Below, piece by piece: positions 50,501-64,000 of a DNA stretch of 64,000 bases. Source of the DNA: Daphnia carinata (Eukaryota; Arthropoda; Branchiopoda; Diplostraca; Daphniidae). Location of the stretch: assembly GCF_022539665.2 (NCBI RefSeq), contig NC_081332.1, forward strand, positions 7,807,636 to 7,871,635. Direction: 5' to 3'. The notes under the pieces are model-generated. The model did no database searches. It was not told the origin of the DNA and was given only the letters and a program-made list of their open reading frames with translations. Both the position numbers and the translations under genes were made by a program. Every line of letters starts with the position of its first letter. Positions within the stretch are counted from its first letter, which is position 1.

Positions 50501-53500
50501 CATTCAAACAGCATCAAATATACGTGTATTCAATGTGAATATAGTGTTATAGAATCAGTTTCAATATCTACATTCAAACAGCATCAAATATACGTGTATT
50601 CAATGTGAATATAGTGTTATAGAATCAGTTTCAATATCTACATTCAAACAGCATCAAATATACGTGTATTCAATGTGAATATAGTGTTATAGAATCAGTT
50701 TCAATATCTACATTCAAACAGCATCAAATATACGTGTATTCAATGTGAATATAGTGTTATAGAATCAGTTTCAATATCTACATTCAAACAGCATCAAATA
50801 TACGTGTATTCAATGTGAATATAGTGTTATAGAATCAGTTTCAATATCTACATTCAAACAGCATCAAATATACGTGTATTCAATGTGAATATAGTGTTAT
50901 AGAATCAGTTTCAATATCTACATTCAAACAGCATCAAATATACGTGTATTCAATGTGAATATAGTGTTATAGAATCAGTTTCAATATCTACATTCAAACA
51001 GCATCAAATATACGTGTATTCAATGTGAATATAGTGTTATAGAATCAGTTTCAATATCTACATTCAAACAGCATCAAATATACGTGTATTCAATGTGAAT
51101 ATAGTGTTATAGAATCAGTTTCAATATCTACATTCAAACAGCATCAAATATACGTGTATTCAATGTGAATATAGTGTTATAGAATCAGTTTCAATATCTA
51201 CATTCAAACAGCATCAAATATACGTGTATTCAATGTGAATATAGTGTTATAGAATCAGTTTCAATATCTACATTCAAACAGCATCAAATATACGTGTATT
51301 CAATGTGAATATAGTGTTATAGAATCAGTTTCAATATCTACATTCAAACAGCATCAAATATACGTGTATTCAATGTGAATATAGTGTTATAGAATCAGTT
51401 TCAATATCTACATTCAAACAGCATCAAATATACGTGTATTCAATGTGAATATAGTGTTATAGAATCAGTTTCAATATCTACATTCAAACAGCATCAAATA
51501 TACGTGTATTCAATGTGAATATAGTTATAGAATCAGTTTCAATATCTACATTCAAACAGCATCAAATATACGTGTATTCAATGTGAATATAGTGTTATAG
51601 AATCAGTTTCAATATCTACATTCAAACAGCATCAAATATACGTGTATTCAATGTGAATATAGTGTTATAGAATCAGTTTCAATATCTACATTCAAACAGC
51701 ATCAAATATACGTGTATTCAATGTGAATATAGTGTTATAGAATCAGTTTCAATATCTACATTCAAACAGCATCAAATATACGTGTATTCAATGTGAATAT
51801 AGTGTTATAGAATCAGTTTCAATATCTACATTCAAACAGCATCAAATATACGTGTATTCAATGTGAATATAGTGTTATAGAATCAGTTTCAATATCTACA
51901 TTCAAACAGCATCAAATATACGTGTATTCAATGTGAATATAGTGTTATAGAATCAGTTTCAATATCTACATTCAAACAGCATCAAATATACGTGTATTCA
52001 ATGTGAATATAGTGTTATAGAATCAGTTTCAATATCTACATTCAAACAGCATCAAATATACGTGTATTCAATGTGAATATAGTGTTATAGAATCAGTTTC
52101 AATATCTACATTCAAACAGCATCAAATATACGTGTATTCAATGTGAATATAGTGTGTTATAGAATCAGTTTTCAATATCTACATTCAAACAGCATCAAAT
52201 ATACGTGTATTCAATGTGAATATAGTGTTATAGAATCAGTTTCAATATCTACATTCAAACAGCATCAAATATACGTGTATTCAATGTGAATATAGTGTTA
52301 TAGAATCAGTTTCAATATCTACATTCAAACAGCATCAAATATACGTGTATTCAATGTGAATATAGTGTTATAGAATCAGTTTCAATATCTACATTCAAAC
52401 AGCATCAAATATACGTGTATTCAATGTGAATATAGTGTTATAGAATCAGTTTCAATATCTACATTCAAACAGCATCAAATATACGTGTATTCAATGTGAA
52501 TATAGTGTTATAGAATCAGTTTCAATATCTACATTCAAACAGCATCAAATATACGTGTATTCAATGTGAATATAGTGTTATAGAATCAGTTTCAATATCT
52601 ACATTCAAACAGCATCAAATATACGTGTATTCAATGTGAATATAGTGTGAATACAGTGAGTTTCAATATCTACATTCAAACAGCATCAAATATACGTGTA
52701 TTCAATGTGAATATAGTGTTATAGAATCAGTTCAATATCTACATTCAAACAGCATCAAATATACGTGTATTCAATGTGAATATAGTGTTATAGAATCAGT
52801 TTCAATATCTACATTCAAACAGCATCAAATATACGTGTATTCAATGTGAATATAGTGTTATAGAATCAGTTTCAATATCTACATTCAAACAGCATCAAAT
52901 ATACGTGTATTCAATGTGAATATAGTGTTATAGAATCAGTTTCAATATCTACATTCAAACAGCATCAAATATACGTGTATTCAATGTGAATATAGTGTTA
53001 TAGAATCAGTTTCAATATCTACATTCAAACAGCATCAAATATACGTGTATTCAATGTGAATATAGTGTTATAGAATCAGTTTCAATATCTACATTCAAAC
53101 AGCATCAAATATACGTGTATTCAATGTGAATATAGTGTTATAGAATCAGTTTCAATATCTACATTCAAACAGCATCAAATATACGTGTATTCAATGTGAA
53201 TATAGTGTTATAGAATCAGTTTCAATATCTACATTCAAACAGCATCAAATATACGTGTATTCAATGTGAATATAGTGTTATAGAATCAGTTTCAATATCT
53301 ACATTCAAACAGCATCAAATATACGTGTATTCAATGTGAATATAGTGTTATAGAATCAGTTTCAATATCTACATTCAAACAGCATCAAATATACGTGTAT
53401 TCAATGTGAATATAGTGTTATAGAATCAGTTTCAATATCTACATTCAAACAGCATCAAATATACGTGTATTCAATGTGAATATAGTGTTATAGAATCAGT

Positions 53501-56500
53501 TTCAATATCTACATTCAAACAGCATCAAATATACGTGTATTCAATGTGAATATAGTGTTATAGAATCAGTTTCAATATCTACATTCAAACAGCATCAAAT
53601 ATACGTGTATTCAATGTGAATATAGTGTTATAGAATCAGTTTCAATATCTACATTCAAACAGCATCAAATATACGTGTATTCAATGTGAATATAGTGTTA
53701 TAGAATCAGTTTCAATATCTACATTCAAACAGCATCAAATATACGTGTATTCAATGTGAATATAGTGTTATAGAATCAGTTTCAATATCTACATTCAAAC
53801 AGCATCAAATATACGTGTATTCAATGTGAATATAGTGTTATAGAATCAGTTTCAATATCTACATTCAAACAGCATCAAATATACGTGTATTCAATGTGAA
53901 TATAGTGTTATAGAATCAGTTTCAATATCTACATTCAAACAGCATCAAATATACGTGTATTCAATGTGAATATAGTGTTATATACAATCAGTTTCAATAT
54001 CTACATTCAAACAGCATCAAATATACGTGTATTCAATGTGAATATAGTGTTATAGAATCAGTGAGTTTCAATATCTACATTCAAACAGCATCAAATATAC
54101 GTGTATTCAATGTGAATATAGTGTTATAGAATCAGTTTCAATATCTACATTCAAACAGCATCAAATATACGTGTATTCAATGTGAATATAGTGTTATAGA
54201 ATCAGTTTCAATATCTACATTCAAACAGCATCAAATATACGTGTATTCAATGTGAATATAGTGTTATAGAATCAGTTTCAATATCTACATTCAAACAGCA
54301 TCAAATATACGTGTATTCAATGTGAAATAGTGTTATAGAATCAGTTTCATATCTACATTCAAACAGCATCAAATATACGTGTATTCAATGTGAATATAGT
54401 GTTATAGAATCAGTTTCAATACAAATATACGTGTATTCAATGTGAATATAGTGTTATAGAATCAGTTTCATATCTACATTCAAACAGCATCAAATATACG
54501 TGTATTCAATGTGAATATAGTGTTATAGAATCAGTTTCATATCTACATTCAAACAGCATCAAATATACGTGTATTCAATGTGAATATAGTGTTATAGAAT
54601 CAGTTTCAATATCTACATTCAAACAGCATCAAATATACGTGTATTCAATGTGAATATAGTGTTATAGAATCAGTTTCAATATCTACATTCAAACAGCATC
54701 AAATATACGTGTATTCAATGTGAATATAGTGTTATAGAATCAGTTTCATATCTACATTCAAACAGCATCAAATATACGTGTATTCAATGTGAATATAGTG
54801 TTATAGAATCAGTTTCAATATCTACATTCAAACAGCATCAAATATACGTGTATTCAATGTGAATATAGTGTTATAGAATCAGTTTCAATATCTACATTCA
54901 AACAGCATCAAATATACGTGTATTCAATGTGAATATAGTGTTATAGAATCAGTTTCATATCTACATTCAAACAGCATCAAATATACGTGTATTCAATGTG
55001 AATATAGTGTGATACAGTGAGTTTCAATATCTACATTCAAACAGCATCAAATATACGTGTATTAATGTGAATATAGTGTTATAGAATCAGTTTCATGATC
55101 TACATTCAAACAGCATCAAATATACGTGTATTCAATGTGAATATAGTGTTATAGAATCAGTTTCATATCTACATTCAAACAGCATCAAATATACGTGTAT
55201 TCAATGTGAATATAGTGTTATAGAATCAGTTTCAATATCTACATTCAAACAGCATCAAATATACGTGTATTCAATGTGAATATAGTGTTATAGAATCAGT
55301 TTCATATCTACATTCAAACAGCATCAAATATACGTGTATTCAATGTGAATATAGTGTTATAGAATCAGTTTCAATGATCTACATTCAAACAGCATCAAAT
55401 ATACGTGTATTCAATGTGAATATAGTGTTATAGAATCAGTTTCAATATCTACATTCAAACAGCATCAAATATACGTGTATTCAATGTGAATATAGTGTTA
55501 TAGAATCAGTTTCAATATCTACATTCAAACAGCATCAAATATACGTGTATTCAATGTGAATATAGTGTTATAGAATCAGTTTCAATATCTACATTCAAAC
55601 AGCATCAAATATACGTGTATTCAATGTGAATATAGTGTTATAGAATCAGTTTCATATCTACATTCAAACAGCATCAAATATACGTGTATTCAATGTGAAT
55701 ATAGTGTTATAGAATCAGTTTCATGATCTACATTCAAACAGCATCAAATATACGTGTATTCAATGTGAATATAGTGTTATAGAATAAGTTTCATGATCTA
55801 CATTCAAACAGTATCAAATATACGTGTATTCAATGTGAATATAGTGTGATACAGTGTTATAGAATCAGTTTCAATATTTACATTCAAACAGCATCAAATA
55901 TACGTGTATTCAATGTGAATATAGTGTTATAGAATCAGTTTCAATGATCTACATTCAAACAGCATCAAATATACGTGTATTCAATGTGAATATAGTGTTA
56001 TAGAATCAGTTTCAATGATCTACATTCAAACAGCATCAAATATACGTGTATTCAATGTGAATATAGTGTTATAGAATCAGTTTCATGATCTACATTCAAA
56101 CAGCATCAAATATACGTGTATTCAATGTGAATATAGTGTTATAGAATCAGTTTCATGATCTACATTCAAACAGCATCAAATATACGTGTATTCAATGTGA
56201 ATATAGTGTTATAGAATCAGTTTCAATATCTACATTCAAACAGCATCAAATATACGTGTATTCAATGTGAATATAGTGTTATAGAATCAGTTTCATGATC
56301 TACATTCAAACAGCATCAAATATACGTGTATTCAATGTGAATATAGTGTTATAGAATCAGTTTCAATATCTACATTCAAACAGCATCAAATATACGTGTA
56401 TTCAATGTGAATATAGTGTGATACAATAAGTTACCATATCTACAATCAAACCGCATCAAATATACGTGTATTCAATGTGAATATAGTGTTATAGAATCAG

Positions 56501-59142
56501 TTTCATGATCTACATTCAAACAGCATCAAATATACGTGTATTCATTGTGAATATAGTGTGATACAATAAGTTTCATATCTACATTCAAACAGCATCAAAT
56601 ATACGTGTATTCAATGTGAATATAGTGTTATAGAATCAGTTTCATGATCTACATTCAAACAGCATCAAATATACGTGTATTCAATGTGAATATAGTGTTA
56701 TAGAATCAGTTTCATGATCTACATTCAAACAGCATCAAATATACGTGTATTCAATGTGAATATAGTGTTATAGAATCAGTTTCAATATCTACATTCAAAC
56801 AGCATCAAATATACGTGTATTCAATGTGAATATAGTGTTATAGAATCAGTTTCATGATCTACATTCAAACAGCATCAAATATACGTGTATTCAATGTGAA
56901 TATAGTGTGATACAATAAGTTTCCATATCTACATTCAAACAGCATCAAATATACGTGTATTCAATGTGAATATAGTGTTATAGAATCAGTTTCAATATCT
57001 ACATTCAAACAGCATCAAATATACGTGTATTCAATGTGAATATAGTGTTATAGAATCAGTTTCATGATCTACATTCAAACAGCATCAAATATACGTGTAT
57101 TCAATGTGAATATAGTGTGATAGAATCAGTTTCAATATCTACATTCAAACAGCATCAAATATACGTGTATTCAATGTGAATATAGTGTTATAGAATCAGT
57201 TTAATGATCTACATTCAAACAGCATCAAATATACGTGTATTCAATGTGAATATAGTGTGATAGAATCAGTTTCATGATCTACATTCAAACAGCATCAAAT
57301 ATACGTGGATTCATTGTGAATATAGTGTGATACAATCAGATTCAATATCTACATTCAAACAACATCAAATATACGTGTATTCAATGTGAATATAGTGTTA
57401 TAGAATCAGTTTAATGATCTACATTCAAACAGCATCAAATATACGTGTATTCAATGTGAATATAGTGTTATAGAATCAGTTTCATGATCTACATTCAAAC
57501 AGCATCAAATATACGTGTATTCATTGTGAATATAGTGTGATACAATAAGTTTCCATATCTACATTCAAACAGCATCAAATATACGTGTATTCAATGTGAA
57601 TATAGTGTTATAGAATCAGTTTCAATATCTACATTCAAACAGCATCAAATATACGTGTATTCAATGTGAATATAGTGTTATAGAATCAGTTTCATATCTA
57701 CATTCAAACAGCATCAAATATACGTGTATTCAATGTGAATATAGTGTTATAGAATCAGTTTCAATATCTACATTCAAACAGCATCAAATATACGTGTATT
57801 CAATGTGAATATAGTGTTATAGAATCAGTTTCAATATCTACATTCAAACAGCATCAAATATACGTGTATTCAATGTGAATATAGTGTTATAGAATCAGTT
57901 TCAATATCTACATTCAAACAGCATCAAATATACGTGTATTAATGTGAATATAGTGTGATTGAATCAGTTTCATGATCTACATTCAAACAGCATCAAATAT
58001 ACGTGTATTCAATGTGAATATAGTGTTATAGAATCAGTTTCATATCTACATTCAAACAGCATCAAATATACGTGTATTCAATGTGAATATAGTGTTATAG
58101 AATCAGTTTCATGATCTACATTCAAACAGCATCAAATATACGTGTATTCAATGTGAATATAGTGTTATAGAATCAGTTTCATATCTACATTCAAACAGCA
58201 TCAAATATACGTGTATTCAATGTGAATATAGTGTTATAGAATAAGTTTCATATCTACATTCAAACAGCATCAAATATACGTGTATTCAATGTGAATATAG
58301 TGTTATAGAATCAGTTTCAATATCTACATTCAAACAGCATCAAATATACGTGTATTCAATGTGAATATAGTGTGATATAGAATCAGTTTCAATATCTACA
58401 TTCAAACAGCATCAAATATACGTGTATTCAATGTGAATATAGTGGTTATAGAATCAGTGTAATGATCTACATTCAAACAGCATCAAATATACGTGTATTC
58501 AATGTGAATATAGTGTTATCAATCAGTTTCATATCTACATTCAAACAGCATCAAATATACGTGTATTCAATGTGAATATAGTGTTATAGAATCAGTTTCA
58601 TGATCTACATTCAAACAGCATCAAATATACGTGTATTCATTGTGAATATAGTGTTATAGAATCAGTTTCATGATCTACATTCAAACAGCATCAAATATAC
58701 GTGTATTCAATGTGAATATAGTGTTATAGAATCAGTTTCATGATCTACATTCAAACAGCATCAAATATACGTGTATTCAATGTGAATATAGTGTTATAGA
58801 ATCAGTTTCATATCTACATTCAAACAGCATCAAATATACGTGTATTCAATGTGAATATAGTGTTATAGAATCAGTTTCATGATCTACATTCAAACAGCAT
58901 CAAATATACGTGTATTCAATGTGAATATAGTGTTATAGAATCAGTTTCATGATCTACATTCAAACAGCATCAAATATACGTGTATTCAATGTGAATATAG
59001 TGTTATAGAATCAGTTTCATATCTACATTCAAACAGCATCAAATATACGTGTATTCAATGTGAATATAGTGTTATAGAATCAGTTTCATGATCTACATTC
59101 AAACAGCATCAAATATACGTGTATTCAATGTGAATATAGTGT

Positions 59143-59216
59143 GATATAGAGAGTTTCAAGCTATACTTTCAAACAGAATCTTATATCAGTGTAGTCTTTA
59201 CGAATATAGTTTATAG
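59143..59216. repeat. Single strongly diverged satellite unit
   Basis: One unit reads GAGTTTCAAGCTATACTTTC and CTTATATCAGTGTAGTC where neighbours are nearly consensus. Confidence 0.85.
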
Positions 59217-60189
59217 AATCAGTTTCATGATCTACATTCAAACAGCATCAAATATACGTGTATTCAATGTGAATATAGTGTTATAGAATCAGTTTCATAT
59301 CTACATTCAAACAGCATCAAATATACGTGTATTCAATGTGAATATAGTGTTATAGAATCAGTTTCATGATCTACATTCAAACAGCATCAAATATACGTGT
59401 ATTCAATGTGAATATAGTGTGATAGAATAAGTTACCATATCTACATTCAAACAGCATCAAATATACGTGTATTCAATGTGAATATAGTGTTATAGAATCA
59501 GTTTCATGATCTACATTCAAACAGCATCAAATATACGTGTATTCAATGTGAATATAGTGTTATAGAATCAGTTTCATGATCTACATTCAAACAGCATCAA
59601 ATATACGTGTATTCAATGTGAATATAGTGTTATAGAATAAGTTACATTATCTACATTCAAACAGCATCAAATATACGTGTATTCAATGTGAATATAGTGT
59701 TATAGAATCAGTTTCATGATCTACATTCAAACAGCATCAAATATACGTGTATTCAATGTGAATATAGTGTTATAGAATCAGTTTCATATCTACATTCAAA
59801 CAGCATCAAATATACGTGTATTCAATGTGAATATAGTGTTATAGAATCAGTTTCATGATCTACATTCAAACAGCATCAAATATACGTGTATTCAATGTGA
59901 ATATAGTGTTATAGAATCAGTTTCATGATCTACATTCAAACAGCATCAAATATACGTGTATTCAATGTGAATATAGTGTTATAGAATCAGTTTCATGATC
60001 TACATTCAAACAGCATCAAATATACGTGTATTCAATGTGAATATAGTGTTATAGAATCAGTTTCATGATCTACATTCAAACAGCATCAAATATACGTGTA
60101 TTCAATGTGAATATAGTGTTATAGAATCAGTTTAATGATCTACATTCAAACAGCATCAAATATACGTGTATTCAATGTGAATATAGTGT

Positions 60190-61650
60190 TATAGAATCAG
60201 TTTCATATCTACATTCAAACAGCATCAAATATACGTGTATTCAATGTGAATATAGTGTTATAGAATCAGTTTCATGATCTACATTCAAACAGCATCAAAT
60301 ATACGTGTATTCAATGTGAATATAGTGTTATAGAATCAGTTTCATGATCTACATTCAAACAGCATCAAATATACGTGTATTCAATGTGAATATAGTGTTA
60401 TAGAATCAGTTTCATATCTACATTCAAACAGCATCAAATATACGTGTATTCAATGTGAATATAGTGTTATAGAATCAGTTTCATGATCTACATTCAAACA
60501 GCATCAAATATACGTGTATTCAATGTGAATATAGTGTTATAGAATCAGTTTCATGATCTACATTCAAACAGCATCAAATATACGTGTATTCAATGTGAAT
60601 ATAGTGTTATAGAATCAGTTTCATATCTACATTCAAACAGCATCAAATATACGTGTATTCAATGTGAATATAGTGTTATAGAATCAGTTTCATGATCTAC
60701 ATTCAAACAGCATCAAATATACGTGTATTCAATGTGAATATAGTGTTATAGAATCAGTTTCATGATCTACATTCAAACAGCATCAAATATACGTGTATTC
60801 AATGTGAATATAGTGTTATAGAATCAGTTTCATGTTACCATATCTACATTCAAACAGCATCAAATATACGTGTATTCAATGTGAATATAGTGTTATAGAA
60901 TCAGTTTCATGATCTACATTCAAACAGCATCAAATATACGTGTATTCAATGTGAATATAGTGTTATAGAATCAGTTTCATGATCTACATTCAAACAGCAT
61001 CAAATATACGTGTATTCAATGTGAATATAGTGTTATAGAATCAGTTTCATATCTACATTCAAACAGCATCAAATATACGTGTATTCAATGTGAATATAGT
61101 GTTATAGAATCAGTTTCATGATCTACATTCAAACAGCATCAAATATACGTGTATTCAATGTGAATATAGTGTTATAGAATCAGTTTCATGATCTACATTC
61201 AAACAGCATCAAATATACGTGTATTCAATGTGAATATAGTGTTATAGAATCAGTTTCATGATCTACATTCAAACAGCATCAAATATACGTGTATTCAATG
61301 TGAATATAGTGTTATAGAATCAGTTTCATATCTACATTCAAACAGCATCAAATATACGTGTATTCAATGTGAATATAGTGTTATAGAATCAGTTTCATGA
61401 TCTACATTCAAACAGCATCAAATATACGTGTATTCAATGTGAATATAGTGTTATAGAATCAGTTTCATGATCTACATTCAAACAGCATCAAATATACGTG
61501 TATTCAATGTGAATATAGTGTTATAGAATCAGTTTCATATCTACATTCAAACAGCATCAAATATACGTGTATTCAATGTGAATATAGTGTTATAGAATCA
61601 GTTTCATGATCTACATTCAAACAGCATCAAATATACGTGTATTCATTGTG
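60190..61650. repeat. Three-unit higher-order repeat (~209 bp) in the satellite
   Basis: The junction phrase cycles ATGATC, ATGATC, ATATC, giving 70+70+69 bp. The short units fall near 60201, 60410, 60619, 61049, 61328 and 61537, mostly 209 bp apart, with one hybrid unit (CATGTTACCATATC) near 60832. Confidence 0.75.
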
Positions 61651-64000
61651 AATATAGTGTTATAGAATCAGTTTCAATATCTACATTCAAACAGCATCAA
61701 ATATACGTGTATTCAATGTGAATATAGTGTTATAGAATCAGTTTCATGATCTACATTCAAACAGCATCAAATATACGTGTATTCAATGTGAATATAGTGT
61801 TATAGAATCAGTTTCATGATCTACATTCAAACAGCATCAAATATACGTGTATTCAATGTGAATATAGTGTTATAGAATCAGTTTCATGATCTACATTCAA
61901 ACAGCATCAAATATACGTGTATTCAATGTGAATATAGTGTTATAGAATCAGTTTCATGATCTACATTCAAACAGCATCAAATATACGTGTATTCAATGTG
62001 AATATAGTGTTATAGAATCAGTTTCATGATCTACATTCAAACAGCATCAAATATACGTGTATTCAATGTGAATATAGTGTTATAGAATCAGTTTCATATC
62101 TACATTCAAACAGCATCAAATATACGTGTATTCAATGTGAATATAGTGTTATAGAATCAGTTTCATGATCTACATTCAAACAGCATCAAATATACGTGTA
62201 TTCAATGTGAATATAGTGTTATAGAATCAGTTTCATGATCTACATTCAAACAGCATCAAATATACGTGTATTCAATGTGAATATAGTGTTATAGAATCAG
62301 TTTCATGATCTACATTCAAACAGCATCAAATATACGTGTATTCAATGTGAATATAGTGTTATAGAATCAGTTTTCATGATCTACATTCAAACAGCATCAA
62401 ATATACGTGTATTCAATGTGAATATAGTGTTATAGAATCAGTTTCATGATCTACATTCAAACAGCATCAAATATACGTTATTCAATGTGAATATAGTGTT
62501 ATAGAATCAGTTTCATATCTACATTCAAACAGCATCAAATATACGTGTATTCAATGTGAATATAGTGTTATAGAATCAGTTTCATATCTACATTCAAACA
62601 GCATCAAATATACGTGTATTCAATGTGAATATAGTGTTATAGAATCAGTTTCATATCTACATTCAAACAGCATCAAATATACGTGTATTCAATGTGAATA
62701 TAGTGTTATAGAATCAGTTTCATGATCTACATTCAAACAGCATCAAATATACGTGTATTCATTGTGAATATAGTGTGATACAATAAGTTACCATATCTAC
62801 ATTCAAACAGCATCAAATATACGTGTATTCAATGTGAATATAGTGTTATAGAATCAGTTTCATGATCTACATTCAAACAGCATCAAATATACGTGTATTC
62901 AATGTGAATATAGTGTTATAGAATCAGTTTCATGATCTACATTCAAACAGCATCAAATATACGTGTATTCAATGTGAATATAGTGTTATAGAATCAGTTT
63001 CATGATCTACATTCAAACAGCATCAAATATACGTGTATTCAATGTGAATATAGTGTTATAGAATCAGTTTCATATCTACATTCAAACAGCATCAAATATA
63101 CGTGTATTCAATGTGAATATAGTGTTATAGAATCAGTTTCATGATCTACATTCAAACAGCATCAAATATACGTGTATTCAATGTGAATATAGTGTTATAG
63201 AATCAGATCTACATTCAAACAGCATCAAATTCGTGTATTCAATGTGAATATATGATCTACATTCAAACAGCATCAAATATACGTGTATTCAATGTGAATA
63301 TAGTGTTATAGAATCAGTTTCATATCTACATTCAAACAGCATCAAATATACGTGTATTCAATGTGAATATAGTGTTATAGAATCAGTTTCATGATCTACA
63401 TTCAAACAGCATCAAATATACGTGTATTCAATGTGAATATAGTGTTATAGAATCAGTTTCATGATCTACATTCAAACAGCATCAAATATACGTGTATTCA
63501 TTGTGAATATAGTGTGATACAATAAGTTACCATATCTACATTCAAACAGCATAAAATATACGTGTATTCAATGTGAATATAGTGTTATAGAATCAGTTTC
63601 ATGATCTACATTCAAACAGCATCAAATATACGTGTATTCAATGTGAATATAGTGTTATAGAATCAGTTTCATGATCTACATTCAAACAGCATCAAATATA
63701 CGTGTATTCAATGTGAATATAGTGTTATAGAATCAGTTTCATGATCTACATTCAAACAGCATCAAATATACGTGTATTCAATGTGAATATAGTGTTATAG
63801 AATCAGTTTCATGATCTACATTCAAACAGCATCAAATATACGTGTATTCAATGTGAATATAGTGTTATAGAATCAGTTTCATGATCTACATTCAAACAGC
63901 ATCAAATATACGTGTATTCATTGTGAATATAGTTTCATGATCTATATTCAATCTACATTCAAACAGCATCAAATATACGTGTATTCAATGTGAATATGGT

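Larger units (their letters stand above)
41533..64000. repeat. 70-bp satellite array, main block (~320 units)
   Basis: About 22.5 kb of head-to-tail units, running off the right edge. One unit is 19 G/C in 70 (27%). From about 42.6 to 54 kb the copies are almost identical (type GTTATAGAATCAGTTTC, with scattered GTGATAC units). Beyond about 54.3 kb units of 69 bp (TTTCATATC) and 70 bp (TTTCATGATC) are mixed and variation increases. Each unit contains the dyad TATTCA-ATG-TGAATA. Such arrays often mark centromeres or heterochromatin, which is inference. No gene lies inside. Confidence 0.98.

Noticed and set aside
41533-64000. Possible CRISPR array because of the regular repeats
   Set aside because: Units are head-to-tail with no unique spacers, and the setting is eukaryotic.

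Overview
The window looks like a block of repeat-dominated, probably pericentromeric or centromeric chromatin from an invertebrate. The Ty3/gypsy elements with env-like glycoproteins, the C-[DN]-C...G-I-L start shared by both env genes and the overall base composition suggest an arthropod, possibly a branchiopod crustacean such as Daphnia. That assignment is inference from general resemblance and is not proven. No bacterial-type genes, RNA genes, CRISPR arrays or ordinary host genes were recognised. I labelled the elements E1 to E6 for this report.

Layout. Positions 1-1361, 40568-40830 and 41533-64000 are a 70-bp AT-rich tandem satellite that runs off both ends of the window. Between them lies a roughly 40-kb island of mobile DNA. 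From left to right it holds: (E1) a 204-bp LTR with a polypurine tract and, just upstream on the minus strand, a broken IkB-like ankyrin-repeat gene in the position where env would normally sit; (spacer) about 1.5 kb without recognisable genes; (old repeats) a diverged ~400-bp repeat arranged in a ~1.94-kb higher-order pattern; (E2, 8074-12421, plus strand) a complete but crippled Ty3/gypsy element with 104-bp LTRs and a GTTCT target duplication, inserted in those repeats; (E3, about 13.4-23.8 kb plus 40.19-40.57 kb, minus strand) an old, many-times-broken env-carrying gypsy element; (E4, 23806-40187, minus strand) a young env-carrying gypsy element inserted in the gag region of E3 with a CTAT target duplication; (E5, 35571-39834) a foldback-like DNA element with ~1.42-kb inverted repeats, inserted in the right LTR of E4 with an 8-bp duplication GCACAAAT; (E6, 40831-41532) a truncated LTR distantly related to that of E4, embedded in satellite.

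How the parts work together. The insertions are nested (E5 in E4 in E3), so relative ages can be read directly. E4 is the most informative element. From its 5' end it encodes an upstream ORF region before gag, gag with two zinc knuckles, protease/RT/RNase H/integrase reached through what looks like a complete -1 frameshift signal (GGGAAAC, 7-nt spacer, 9-bp stem, possible pseudoknot), a GC-rich accessory protein with a bipartite nuclear localisation signal behind its own TATA box, and a membrane glycoprotein. Its two LTRs differ at only about 4 of 694 positions, yet its RT has YLDN in place of YLDD and several frames are broken. It therefore probably moved with proteins supplied in trans, or some breaks are assembly errors. 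E2 likewise has LTRs with one mismatch but has lost two pieces of RT.

The most unusual items are the ankyrin gene beside a 3' LTR, the accessory gene of E4, the frameshift signal, the giant inverted repeats of E5, and the layered organisation of the satellite.
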